Source: Megalopta genalis (lineage: Eukaryota > Arthropoda > Insecta > Hymenoptera > Halictidae). From it: a DNA stretch of 64,000 nucleotides. The translations under genes and the position numbers were made by a program. Each line of letters begins with the position of its first letter. Position 1 is the first letter of the stretch. The DNA lies in contig NW_027476280.1 in NCBI RefSeq assembly GCF_051020955.1, positions 186,001-250,000 on the forward strand. The letters run 5' to 3'. Below are positions 36,581 to 50,400 of the stretch, in pieces. The notes beneath the pieces were generated by a model that did no database searches, had not been told where the DNA came from, and saw only the letters and a program-made list of their open reading frames with translations.

Positions 36581-39567
36581 ACATGCGAAACACATGGTTT
36601 AGCTTCAAATCAATGCGATGTAGAAAGCTAAGCATCAGATCATGCGAATCAAATGGTTCAGCTTCAAATACTTGTGATATAAGTGATCTAGCTTCAAATA
36701 CAGGCGAAACGAACGAGTTAGCTACAAATCCATGCGAAACACATGATTCAGCTGCAAATCAATGCGATGTAGAAGGTTTAGCTTCAAATCCATGCCAAAC
36801 ACATGATTTAGATTCAAATCCATGGGATGTAGAAGGTTTGGCTTCAAATCCAATGCGAAACACATTATTTAGCTGCAAATCAGTGCGAAGTAGAAGGCTC
36901 GGGTTCAAATCAATGCGATTCAAATGGTTCATTTTAAATACTTGTGAAAGACATGAGTTAGCTTCAACTGCATGCGAAACACACGATTTAGCTTCAAATC
37001 AATGCGATGTAGTAGGTTCAGCTTCAAATCCATGCGACACATATGATTTAGCTTCAAATACTCGCGATATAAGTGATATAGCTTCAAACGCTGGAGGAAC
37101 AAACGAGGAAGCTTCAATTCCATGCGAAACAAATGATTTAACTTCAAATCAATGCGTAGTAGAAGGCTTAGCTTCAGATCCATGCGATACACAAGATTTA
37201 GCTTCAAATCAATGCGATGTAGTAGGTTCAGCTTCAAATCCATGCGATATAAGTTATATAGCTTCAAAAGCAGGAGGAACAAACGAGGTAGCTTCAATTC
37301 CATGCGAAACAAATGATTTAGCTTCAAATCAATGCGAAGTAGAAGGCTTAGCTTCAAATCCATGCGGAACAAATGGTTTAGCTAGAAATGCTTGTGATAT
37401 ACATTATTTAGCTACAACTGCATGTGAAACAAACGAGTTAGCTTCAAATCCATGAGAAACACACGATTTAGCTTCAAATCAATGCGATGTAGAAGGTTTA
37501 GCTTCAAATCCAAGCGAAACACATGATTTAGCTTCAAATACTTGCGATATAAGTGATCTAGCTTCAAATACAGGCGAAACGCACGAGTTAGCTTCAAATC
37601 CATGCGAAACACATGATTCAGCTGCAAATCAATGCGATGTAGAAGGTTTAGCTTCACATCCATGCCAAACACATGATTTAGATTCAAATCCATGGGATGT
37701 GGACGGTTCAGCTTCAAATCCATGCGACACATATGATTTAGCTTCAAATACTTGCGATATAAGTGATATAGCTTCAAAAGCAGGAGGAACAAACGAGGTA
37801 GCTTCAATTACATGCGAAACAAATGATTTAGATTCAAATCAATGCGAAGTAGAAGGCTTAGCTTCAAATCCATGCGAAACAAATGGTTTAGCTAGAAATG
37901 CTTGTGATATACATTATTTAGCTACAACTGCATGTGAAACAAACGAGTTATCTTCAAATCCATGCGAAACACACGAGTTATCTTCAAATCAATGCGATGT
38001 AGAAGGTTTAGCTTCAAATCCAAGCGAAACACATGATTTAGCTTCAAATACTTGCGATATAAGTGATATAGCTTCAAATACAGGCGAAACAAACGAGTTA
38101 GCTTCAGATCCATGCGAAACATACGATTTTGCTTCAAACCAATGCGATGTAGAAGGTTTAGCTTCAAATCGAAACGAAACACATGATTTAGCTTCAAATA
38201 CTTGCGATATAAGTGATCTAGCTTCAAATACAGGCGAAACGCACGAGTTAGCATCAAATCCATGCGAAACACATGATTCAGCTGCAAATCAACGCGATGT
38301 AGAAGGTTTAGCTTCAAATCCATGCCAAACACATGATTTAGATTTAAATCCATGGGATGTAGAAGGTTTAGCTTCAAATCCATGCGAAACACATTATTTA
38401 GCTGCTAATCAGTGCGAAGTAGAAGGCTCGGGTTCAAATCAATGCGATTCAAATAGTTCATTTTCAAATACTTGTGAAAGACATGATTTAGCTTCAACTG
38501 CATGCCAAACACATGATTTAGCTTCAAATCAATGCGATGTAGAAGGTTTAGCTTCAAGTCCATGCCAAACACGTGATTTAGCTGCAAATCAGTGCGAAGT
38601 AGAAGGCTCGGGTTCAAATCAATGCGATTCAAATGGTTCATTTTCAATCACTTGTGAAAGACATGATTTAGCTTCAACTGCATGCGAAACACATGATTTA
38701 GCTTCAAATCCATGGGTTGTAGAAGGTTTAGTTTCAAATCCGTGCGAAACACATTATTTAGCTGCAAATCAGTGCGAAGAAGAAGGTTGAGGTTCAAATC
38801 CATGCGATTCAAATGGTTCATCGTCAAATACTTGTGAAAGACATGATTTAGTTTTAACTGCATGCGAAACAAACAAGTTTGCTTCAAATCCATGCGATAC
38901 ACAAGATTTAGCTTCAAATCAATGCAATGTAGTAGGTTCAGCTTCAAATCTATGCGATATAAGTGACATAGCTTCAAAAGCTGGAGGAACAAATGAGGAA
39001 GCTTCAATTCCATGCGAAACAAATGACTTACACTTCAATCAATGCGAAGTAGAAGGCTTAGATTCAGATCCATGCGGAACAAATGGATTAGCTACACATA
39101 CTTGTGATATACATTATTTAGCTACAACTACATGCGAAACAAACGAATTAGCTTCAAATCCATGCGATACACATGATTTAGCTTCAAATCAATGCGATGT
39201 AGAAGGTTTAGCTTCAAATCCATGCGATACACAAGATTTACCTTCAAATCAATGCGATGTAGTAGGTTCAGCTTCAAATCCATGCGACACATATGATTTA
39301 GCTTCAAATACTTGCGATATAAGTAATATAGCTTCAAAAGCTGTAGGAACAAACGAGGTAGCTTCAATTCCATGCGAGAAACATGAATTAGCTGCAAATC
39401 AATGCGATGTAGAAGGTTTAGCTTCAAATCCATACGAAACACATGATTTAGCTTCAAATCGATGCGATGTAGAAGGTTCAGCTTCAAATCTATGCGACAC
39501 ATATGATTTAGCTTCAAATACTTGCGATATAAGAGATATAGCTTCAAAAGCTGGAGGAACAAACGAG

Positions 39568-41490
39568 GTGGCTTCAAGTTCATGCGAAACAAATGATTTA
39601 GCTTCAAATCAATGCGAAGTAGAAGGCGTAGCTTCAAATACATGCGAAACAAATGGTTTAGCTTCAAATACTTGTGATATACGTTATTTAGATTTAACTG
39701 CATGCGCAACGAACGAGTTAGCTTCAAATCCATGCGAAACACATGATATAGCTGCAAATCAAAGCGATGTAGAAGGTTTGGCTTCAAATCCATGCGATTC
39801 ACAAGATTTAGCTTCAAATCAATGCGATGTAGAAGGTTCAGCTTCAAATCCATGCGACACATATGATTTAGCTTCAAATACTTGCGATATAAGTGATATA
39901 GCTTCAAAAGCTGGAGGAACAAGCGAGGTGGCTTCAATTCCATGCGAAACAAATGATTTAGCTTCAAATCAATGCGAAGTAGAAGGCGTAGCTTCAAATC
40001 AATGCGAAACAAATGGATTAGCTACAAATACTTGTGATATACATTATTTAGCTACAACTGCATGCGAAACTAACGAGTTAGCTTCAAATCCATGCGATTC
40101 ACATGATTTAGCTTCAAATCAATGCGATGTAGAAGGTTTAGCTTCAAATCCATGCGATACACAAGATTTACCTTCAAATCAATGCGATGTAGTAGGTTCA
40201 GCTTCAAATCCATGCGACACATATGATATGGCTTCAAATACTTGCGATATAAGTAATATAGCTTCAAAAGCTGTAGGAACAAACGAGGTAGCTTCAATGC
40301 TATGCGAGAAACATGAATTAGCTGCAAATCAATGCGATGTAGAAGGTTTAGCTTCAAATCCATACGAAACACATGATTTAGCTTCAAATCGATTCGATGT
40401 AGAAGGTTCAGCTTCAAATCTATGCGACACATATGATTTAGCTTCAAATACTTGCGATATAAGTGATATAGCTTCAAAAGCAGGAGGAACAAACGAGGTA
40501 GCTTCAATTACATGCGAAACAAATGATTTAGCTTCAAATCAATGCGAAGTAGAAGGCTTAGCTTCAAATCCATGCGAAACAAATGGTTTACCTAGAAATG
40601 CTTGTGATATACATTACTTAGCTACAACTGCATGTGAAACAAACGAGTTAGCTTCAAATCCATGCGAAACACACGAGTTATCTTCAAATCAATGCGATGT
40701 AGAAGGTTTAGCTTCAAATCCAAGCGAAACACATGATTTAGCTTCAAATACTTGCGATATAAGTGATATAGCTTCAAATACAGGCGAAACAAACGAGTTA
40801 GCTTCAGATCCATGCGAAACATACGATTTAGCTTCAAACCAATGCGATGTAGAAGGTTTAGCTTCAAATCGAAACGAAACACATGATTTAGCTTCAAATA
40901 CTTGCGATATAAGTGATCTAGCTTCAAATACAGGCGAAACGCACGAGTTAGCATCAAATCCATGCGAAACACATGATTCAGCTGCAAATCAACGCGGTGT
41001 AGAAGGTTTAGCTTCAAATCCATGCCAAACACATGATTTAGATTTAAATCCATGGGATGTAGAAGGTTTAGCTTCAAATCCATGCGAAACACATTATTTA
41101 GCTGCAAATCAGTGCGAAGTAGAAGGCTCGGGTTCAAATCAATGCGATTCAAATGGTTCATTTTCAAATACTTGTGAAAGACATGATTTAGCTTCAACTG
41201 CATGCCAAACACATGATTTAGCTTCAAATCAATGCGATGTAGAAGGTTTAGCTTCAAGTCCATGCCAAACACGTGATTTAGCTGCAAATCAGTGCGAAAT
41301 AGAAGGCTCGGGTTCAAATCAATGCGATTCAAATGGTTCATTTTCAAACACTTGTGAAAGACATGATTTAGCTTCAACTGCATGCGAAACACATGATTTA
41401 GCTTCAAATCCATGGGTTGTAGAAGGTTTAGCTTCAAATCCGTGCGAAACACATTATTTAGCTGCAAATCAGTGCGAAGAAGAAGGTTAA
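39568..41490 (+). other. Longest open frame through the satellite (640 codons), coding status unproven
   Basis: The open frame reads as about 64 decapeptides of the pattern S-N-x-C-[DE]-[TVI]-x-[DGEY]-L-A. Cysteine, Leu-Ala and Ser-Asn are nearly invariant, residue 6 is acidic and residue 7 is T, V or I. There is no signal peptide, no non-repeat domain and no start context: the first ATG is simply inside a monomer. It closes at the TAA that also closes the equivalent frames at 8327 and 18311. It arises partly because an in-phase 510-bp deletion joined two open stretches. Because the opposite strand is open over much of the same interval (40622-41917, 431 codons), openness alone is not evidence of coding. 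It could be a relic of a repeat protein exon or pure satellite. Confidence 0.2.
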
Positions 41491-42283
41491 GGTTCAAATC
41501 CATGCGATTCAAATGGTTTAGCTTGAAATACTTGTGATATACGTTATTTAGATTTAACTGCATGCGCAACGAACGAGTTAGCTGCAAATCCATGCGAAAC
41601 ACATGATTTAGCTTCAAATCAATGCGATGTAGAAGGTTCAGCTCCAAAACCATGTGACACATATGATTTAGCTTCAAATACTTGCGATATAAGTGATATA
41701 GCTTCAAAAGCTGGAGGAACAAACGAGGTAGCTTCAATTCCATGCAAGACACATGATTTAGCTTCAAATAAATGCGATGTAGAAGGTTCAGCTTCAAATC
41801 CATACGAAACACATGATTTAGCTTCAAATACTTGCGATATAAGTGATATAGCTTCGAATACAGGCGAAACGAACGAGTTAGCTTCAAATCCATGCGAAAC
41901 ACATGATTCAGCTGCAAATCAATGCGATGTAGAAGGATTAGCTACAAATCCATGCGAAACACATTATTTAGTTGCAAATCAGTGAGAAGTAGAAGGCTCG
42001 GGTTCAAATCAATGCAATTCAAATGGTTCATCTTCAAATACTTGTGCAAGACATGATTTAGCTTCAACTGCATGCGAAACACATGATTTAGCTTCAAATC
42101 CATGGGTTGTAGAAGGTTTAGCTTCAAATCCGTGCGAAACACATTACTTAGCTGCAAATCAGTGCGAAGAAGAAGGTTAAGGTTCAAATCCATGCGATTC
42201 AAATGGTTTAGCTTGAAATACTTGTGATATACGTTATTTAGATTTAACTGCATGCGCAACGAACGAGTTAGCTTCAAATCCAT

Positions 42284-44413
42284 TCGAAACACACGATTTA
42301 TCTTCAAATCAATGCGATGTATAAGGTTTAGCTTCAAATCCATGCGATACACAAGATTTAGCTTCAAATCAATGCGATGTAGAAGGTTTAGCTTCAAATC
42401 CATGCAAACCACGTGATTTATCTTCCAATTAATGCGAAGTAGAAGGCTTAGCTTCAAATCCATGAGAATCAAATGGTTTAGCTTGAAATACTTGTGATAT
42501 ACGTTATTTAGATTTAACTGCATGCGCAACGAACGAGTTAGCTTCAAATCCATGCGAAACACATGATTTAGCTGCAAATCAAAGCGATGTAGAAGGTTTA
42601 GCTTCAAATCCATGCGATTCACAAGATTTAGCTTCAAATCAATGCGATGTAGAAGGTTCAGCTTCAAATCCATGCGACACATATGATTTAGCTTCAAATA
42701 CTTGCGATATAAGTGATATAGCTTCAAAAGCTGGAGGAACAAACGAGGTGGCTTCAATTCCATGCGAAACAAATGATTTAGCTTCAAATCAAAGCGAAGT
42801 AGAAGGCGTAGCTTCAAATCAATGCGAAACAAATGGATTAGCTACAAATACTTGTGATATACATTATTTAGCTACAACTGCATGCGAAACTAACGAGTTA
42901 GCTTCAAATCCATGCGATTCACATGATTTAGCTTCAAATCAATGCGATGTAGAAGGTTTAGCTTCAAATCCATGCGATACACAAGATTTACCTTCAAATC
43001 AATGCGATGTAGTAGATTCAGCTTCAAATCCATGCGACACATATGATTTAGCTTCAAATACTTGCGATATAAGTAATATAGCTTCAAAAGCTGTAGGAAC
43101 AAACGAGGTAGCTTCAATTCCATGCGAGAAACATGAATTAGCTGCAAATCAATGCGATGTAGAAGGTTTAGCTTCAAATCCATACGAAACACGTGATTTA
43201 TCTTCCAATTAATGCGAAGTAGAAGGCTTAGCTTCAAATCCATGAGAATCAAATGGTTTAGCTTGAAATACTTGTGATATACGTTAATTAGATTTAACTG
43301 CATGCGCAACGAACGAGTTAGCTTCAAATCCATGCGAAACACATGATTTAGCTGCAAATCAAAGCGATGTAGAAGGTTTAGCTTCAAATCCATGCGATTC
43401 ACAAGATTTAGCTTCAAATCAATGCGATGTAGAAGGTTCAGCTTCAAATCCATGCGACACATATGATTTAGCTTCAAATACTTGCGATATAAGTGATATA
43501 GCTTCAAAAGCTGGAGGAACAAACGAGGTGGCTTCAATTCCATGCGAAACAAATGATTTAGCTTCAAATCAATGCGAAGTAGAAGGCGTAGCTTCAAATC
43601 AATGCGAAACAAATGGATTAGCTACAAATACTTGTGATATACATTATTTAGCTACAACTGCATGCGAAACTAACGAGTTAGCTTCAAATCCATGCGATTC
43701 ACATGATTTAGCTTCAAATCAATGCGATGTAGAAGGTTTAGCTTCAAATCCATGCGATACACAAGATTTACCTTCAAATCAATGCGATGTAGTAGATTCA
43801 GCTTCAATTCCATGCGACACATATGATTTAGCTTCAAATACTTGCGATATAAGTAATATAGCTTCAAAAGCTGTAGGAACAAACGAGGTAGCTTCAATTC
43901 CATGCGAGAAACATGAATTAGCTGCAAATCAATGCGATGTAGAAGGTTTAGCTTCAAATCCATACGAAACACATGATTTAGCTTCAAATCGATGCGATGT
44001 AGAAGGTTCAGCTTCAAATCTATGCGACACGTATGATTTAGCTTCAAATACTTGCGATATAAGAGATATAGCTTCAAAAGCTGGAGGAACAAACGAGGTG
44101 GCTTCAAGTTCATGCGAAACAAATGATTTAGCTTCAAATCAATGCGAAGTAGAAGGCGTAGCTTCAAATACATGCGAAACAAATGGTTTAGCTACAAATA
44201 CTTGTGATATAGATTATTTAGCTACAACTGCATGCGAAACTAACGAGTTAGCTTCAAATCCACGCGAAACACACGATTTATCTTCAAATCAATGCGATGT
44301 AGAAGGTTTAGCTTCAAATCCATGCGATACACAAGATTTAGCTTCAAATCAATGCGATGTAGAAGGTTTAGCTTCAAATCCATGCAAAACACGTGATTTA
44401 TCTTCCAATTAAT
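42284..44413. repeat. 1.2-kb nested tandem repeat, shortened copy
   Basis: This is the third occurrence. The first half is cut by an in-phase 420-bp (14-monomer) deletion. Near 43185-43200 the monomer reads CATACGAAACACGTGAT, joining the left part of one monomer to the right part of another that lie 420 bp apart in the intact copies. The second half is complete. Confidence 0.8.
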
Positions 44414-47400
44414 GCTATGTAGAAGGTTTAGCTGCAAATCCATGAGACACAGATGATTTAGACTCAGATAATTGCGATATAAGTAATATAGCTTCAAATG
44501 CAGACGAAACAAATGATTTGTCTTCAAATAGAAGCGAAACACTTGATTTAGTTTCAAATCAATGCGATGTAGTAGGTTTAGCTTCAAATCCATGCGACAC
44601 ATATGATTTAGCTTCCAATACTTGCGATATAAGTGATATAGCTTCAAAAGCTGTAGGAACAAACGAGGTAGCTTCAATTCCATTCGAGACACATGATTTA
44701 GCTTGAAATCAATGCGATGTAGAAGGTTCAGTTTCAAATCCATGCCACACATATGATTTAGCTTCAAATACTTGCGATATAAGTGATATAGCTTCAAAAG
44801 CTGGAGGAACAAACGAGGAAGCTTCAATTCCATGCGAAATAAATGATTTAACTTCAATCAATGCGAAGTAGAAGGCTTAGCTTCAGATCCATGCGGAACA
44901 AATGGATTAGATAGAAATACTTGTGATATACATTATTTAGCTACAACTGCATGCGGAACAAACGAGTTTGCTTCAAATCCTTGCGAAACGCATGATTTAG
45001 CTTCAAATACTTGCGATATAAGTGATGTAGATTCAACTGCAGGCGAAACGAACGAGTTAGCTTCAAATCCATGCGATTCACATGATTTAGCTGCAAATCA
45101 ATGTGATGTAGAAGGTTTAGCGTCAAATCCATGCGATACACAAGATTTAGCTTCAAATCAATGCGACGTAGAAGGTTCAGCTTCAAATCCATGCGACACA
45201 TATGATTTAGCTTCAAATACTTGCGATATAAGTGATATAGCTTCAAAAGCTGGAGGAACAAACGAGGTGGCTTCAATTCCATGCGAAACAAATGATTTAG
45301 CTTCAAATCAATGCGAAGTAGAAGGCTTAGCTTCAAATCCATGCGAAACAAATGGCTTAGCTACAAATACTTGTGATATACATTATTTAGCTACAACTGC
45401 ATGCGGAACAAACGAGTTAGCTTCAAATCCATGCAAAAGCGTGATTTAACTTGCAATTAATGCGAAGTAGAAGGCTTAGTTTCAAATCCATGTGAAACAA
45501 ATGGTTTAGCTACAAATACTTGTGATATACATTATTTAGCTACAACTGAATGCGAAACAAACGAGTTAGCTTCAAATCCATTCGAAACACCTGATTTAGC
45601 TTCAATTGAATGCGAAGTAGAAGGCTTAGCTTCATCCATGCAAAACAAATGGTTTAGCTACAAATACTTGTGATATACATTATTTAGCTACAACTACATA
45701 CGAAAAAGAAGAGTTAGCTTCAAATCCATGCGATACACATGATTTAGCTTCAAATCAATGCGATGTAGAAGGTTTAGCTTCAAATCCACGCGAAACAAAT
45801 GATTTAGCTTCAACACTTTGGGTATAAGTGATGTAGGTTCAACTGGAGGCCAAACGTACGAGTTAGCTTCAAATCCATGCGAACACATGATTTAGTTTCA
45901 AATGAATGTGATGTGGAAGGTTTAGCTTCAAATCCATGCGATACACAAGATTTAGCTTCAAATCAATGCGATGTAGTAGGTTCTGCTGCAAATCCATGCG
46001 ACACATATGATTTAGCTCAAATACTTGCGATATAAGTGATATAGCTTCAAAGCTGTAGGACAAACGAGATAGCTTCAATTCCATGCAGACACATGATTTA
46101 GCTTCAAATCAATGCGATGTAGAAGGTTTAGCTTCAAGTCCAAGCGTAACACGTGATTTAGCTTCAAATACTTGCGATATAAGTGATATAGCTTCGAATA
46201 CAGGCGAAACGAACGTGCTAGCTCAAATCCATGCGAAACACATGATTCAGCTGCAATTCAATGCGATGTAGAAGGTTTAGCTTCAAATCCATGCGAAACA
46301 CATGATTTAGCTGCGAATCAATGTGATGTAGAGGTTAGCTTCGAATCCATGTGATACACAAGATTAGCTTCAAATCAATGCGATGTAGAAGGTCCAGCTT
46401 CAAATCCATGCGACACATATGATTTAGCTTCAAATACTTGCGATATAAGTGATATAGCTTGAAAAGCTGTAGGAACAAACGAGGTAGCTTCAAATCAATG
46501 CGAAGTAGAAGGCGTAGCTTCAAATCCATACGAAACACATGATTTAGCTTCAAATCAATTCGAAGTACAATGCTTAGATTCGAATCCATGCGAAACAAAT
46601 GATTTAGCTTCAAATGAATGCGAAGTAGAAGACTTATCTTCAAATCCATGCAAAACAAATGGTTTAGCTACGAATACTTGTGATATACATTATTTAGCTA
46701 CAACTGCATGCGAAACTAACGAGTTAGCTTCAAATCCATGCGCGACACATGATTTAACTTCTAATCAATGCGATGTAGAGGTTTAGCTTCAAAAACAATA
46801 AGAGGAAGAAGGTTTAGCTTCACATCAAGAGAATGTAGAAGGTTTAGCTTCAAATCAATGTGATGTAGAGGTTTAGCTTCAAATCCATACGAAACACATG
46901 ATTTAGCTTCAAAACAATTCGAAGGACAAGGCTTAGATTCAAATCCATGCGAAACAAATGATTTAGCTACAAATCAATGCGATGTAGAAGGTTTAGCTTC
47001 AAATCCATGCGATACACAAGATTTTAGCTTCAAATCAATGCGATGTAGTAGGTTCAGCTTCAAATCATGCGACACATATGATTTAGCTTCAAATACTAGC
47101 GATATAAGTGATGTAGATTCAACTGCAGGCGAAACGAACGAGTTAGCTTCAAATCCATGCGAAACACATGATTTAGCTGCAAATCAATGTGATGTAGAAG
47201 GTTAGCTTCTAATCCACGCGAAACAAATGATTTAGCTTCAACACTTGGGGTATAAGTGATATAGCTTCAAATGCAGACTAATCAAACGAGTTAGCTTCAA
47301 AATCCACGCGATACAACATGATTTATCTTCAAATCAATGCGATGCAGTAGGTTCAGCTTCAAATCCATGCGACACATATGATTTAGCTGCAAATCAATGT

Positions 47401-50400
47401 GATGTAGAAGGTTTAGCTTCAATCCATACGAAACACATGATTTAGCTTCAAAACAATTCGAAGGACAAGGCTTAGATTCAAATCCATGCGAAACAAATGA
47501 TTTAGCTACAAATCAATGCGATGTAGAAGGTTTAGCTTCAAATCCATGCGATACACAAGATTTAGCTTCAAATCAATGCGATGTAGTAGGTTCAGCTCAA
47601 ATCCATGCGACACATATGATTAGCTTCAAATACTAGCGATATAAGTGATGTAGATTCAACTGCAGGCGAAACGAACGAGTTAGCTCAAATCATGCGAAAC
47701 ACATGATTTAGCTGCAAATCAATGTGATGTAGAAGGTTTAGCTTCTAATCCACGCGAAACAAATGATTTAGCTTCAAAACACTTGGGGTATAAGTGATAT
47801 AGCTTCAAATGCAGACTAATCAAACGAGTTAGCTTCAAAATCCACGCGATACACATGATTTATCTTCAAATCAATGCGATGCAGTAGGTTCAGCTTCAAT
47901 CATGCGACACATATGATTTAGCTGCAAATCAATGTGATGTAGAAGGTTTAGCTTCAAATCCATGCCATACACAAGATTTAGCTTCAAGTCAATGCGATGT
48001 AGTAGGTTCAGCTTCAAATCCATGCGACACATATGATTTAGCTTCAAATACTTGCGATATAAGTGATATAGCTTTAAAAGCTGTAGGAACAAACGATGTA
48101 GCTTCAATTCCACGCGATACACATGATTTAGCTTCAAACACTTGCGATACAAGTGATGTAGATTCAACTGCAAGCAAAACGAACGAGTTAGCTTCAAATC
48201 AATGCGAAACACATGATTTAGCTTCAGATCAATGCGATGTAGAAGGTTTAGCTTCAAATCCATGCAAAACACGTGATTTATCTTCCAATTAATGCGAAGT
48301 AGCAGGCTTAGCTTCAAATCCATGCGAATCAAATGGTTTAGCTTCAAATACTTGTGATATACGTTATTTAGATTTAACTGCATGCGCAACGAACGAGTTA
48401 GCTTCAAATCCATGCGAAACAAATGGTTTAGCTACAAATGCTTGTGATATACATTATTTAGCTACAACTGCATGCAAAACAAACGAGTTACCATCAAATC
48501 CAATGGCTATATACATGATTTAGCTTCAAATCAATGCGATGTAGAAGGTTTAGCTTGAAATCCATGCGATACACAAGATTTAGCTTCAAATCAATGCGAT
48601 GTAGTAGGTTCAGCTTCAAATCCAAGCGGACACATATGATTTAGCCTTCAAATACTTGCGATATAAGTGATATAGCTTCAGAAGCTGTAGGAACAAACGT
48701 GTTAGCTTCAATTCCATGCGAGACACATGATTTAGCTTCAATCAATGCGATGTAGAGGTTTAACTTCAAATCCATGCAAAACACGTGATTTATCTTCCAA
48801 TTAATGCGAAGTAGAAGGCTTAGCTTCAATCCATGCGAATCAAATGGTTAGCTCAAATACTTGTGATATACGTTATTTAGATTTAACTGCATGCGCAAAG
48901 AACGAGTTAGCTCCAAATCCATGCGAAACACATGATTTAGCTTCAAATCAATGCGATGTAGAAGGTTTCGCTTCAAATCCACGCGAAACAAATGATTTAG
49001 CTTCAACACTTGGGGTATAAGTGATATAGCTTCAAATGCAGACTAATGAAACGAGTTAGCTTCAAAATCCACGCGATATACATGATTTAGCTTCAAATAC
49101 TTGCGATATAAGTGATGTAGGTTCAACTGCAGGCGAAACGAACGAGTTAGCTTCAAATCCATACGAAACGCATGATTTAGCTGCAAATCAATGTGATGTA
49201 GAAGGTTTAGCTTCAAATCCATACGAAACACATGACTTAGCTTCAAATCAATTCGATGTAGAAGGTTCAGCTTCAAGGTTCAGCTTCAAATCCATGCGAT
49301 ATAAGTGATATAGCTTCAAAAGCAGGAGGAACAAACGCGGTAGCTTCAATTCCATGCGAAACAAATGATTTAGCTTCAAATCTATGCGAAGTAGATGGCG
49401 TTGCTTGAAATCCATGCGAAACAAATGTTTTAGCTACAAATACTTGCGATATACATTATTTATCTACAACTGCATGCGAAACTAACTAGTTAGCTTCAAA
49501 TCCATGCGAATCACACGATTTATCTTCAAATCAATGCGATGTAGAAGGTTTAGCTTCAAATCAATAAGAGGTAGAAGGTTTAGCTTCAAATCAATAGAAT
49601 ATAGTAGGTTTAGCTTCAAATCAATGCGATGTAGAAGGATTAGCTTCAAATCCATGCGAAACACATTATTTAGCTGCAAATCAATTCGAAGTACAATGCT
49701 TAGATTCAAATCCATGCGAAAAAAAATAGTTTAACTACAAATACTTGTGATAAACATTATTTAGCTACAACTGCATGCGAAACAAACGAGTTAACTCCAA
49801 ATCCATGCGATACACATGATTTAGCTTCAAATCAATGCAATGTAGTAGGTTCAGCTTCAAATCCATGCGACACATATAATTTAGCTTCAAATACTTCCGA
49901 TATAAGTGATATAGCTTCAAAAGCTGTAGGAACAAACGAGGTAGCTTCAATTCCATGCGAGACACATGATTTAGTTTCAAATCAATGCGATGTAGAAGGT
50001 TCAGCTACAAATCCATACGAAACACATGATTTAGCTTCAAATCAATGCGAAGTACAATGCTTAGATTCAAATCCATGCGAAACAAATGATTTAGCTTCAA
50101 ATGAATGCGAAGTAGAAGGCTTAGCTTCAAATCCATGCAAAACAAATGGTTTAGCTACAAAAACTTGTGATATACATTATTTAGCTACAAATGCATGCGA
50201 AACGAACGAGTTAGCTTCAAATCCATGCGATACACATGATTTAGCTTCAAATCAATGCGATGTGAACGGTTTAGCTTCAAATCCATGCGATACACAAGAT
50301 TTAGCTTCAAATCAATGTGATGTAGAAGGTTTCGCTTCAAATCCACGCGAAACAAATGATTTAGCTTCAAACACTTGGGGTATAAGTGATATAGCTTCAA

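Larger units (their letters stand above)
13660..37344. repeat. 23.7-kb macro-duplication unit 1 (includes retrotransposon)
   Basis: This whole stretch (10-kb unit, divergent array, complete retrotransposon, 2.5 kb of further array) is repeated directly in tandem from about 37345 to 60585. The offset is 23685 at the left, 22905 in the middle and a constant 23240 from the 5' LTR to about 37345. The steps are explained by indels within the array. The shared retrotransposon junctions show it was copied as one block. Confidence 0.85.
37345..45760. repeat. 10-kb macro-repeat unit, copy 3 (internally deleted)
   Basis: The order matches copy 1 at an offset of 33673 bases. The offset then falls to 33163, 33103 and 32683, which means losses of 510, 60 and 420 bp near about 40450, 41600 and 43190. 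All three are exact multiples of 30 and keep the array phase. Base identity to copies 1 and 2 is visibly lower than between those two. It is followed by the same 23-29.7-kb type array that follows copy 2. Confidence 0.82.
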
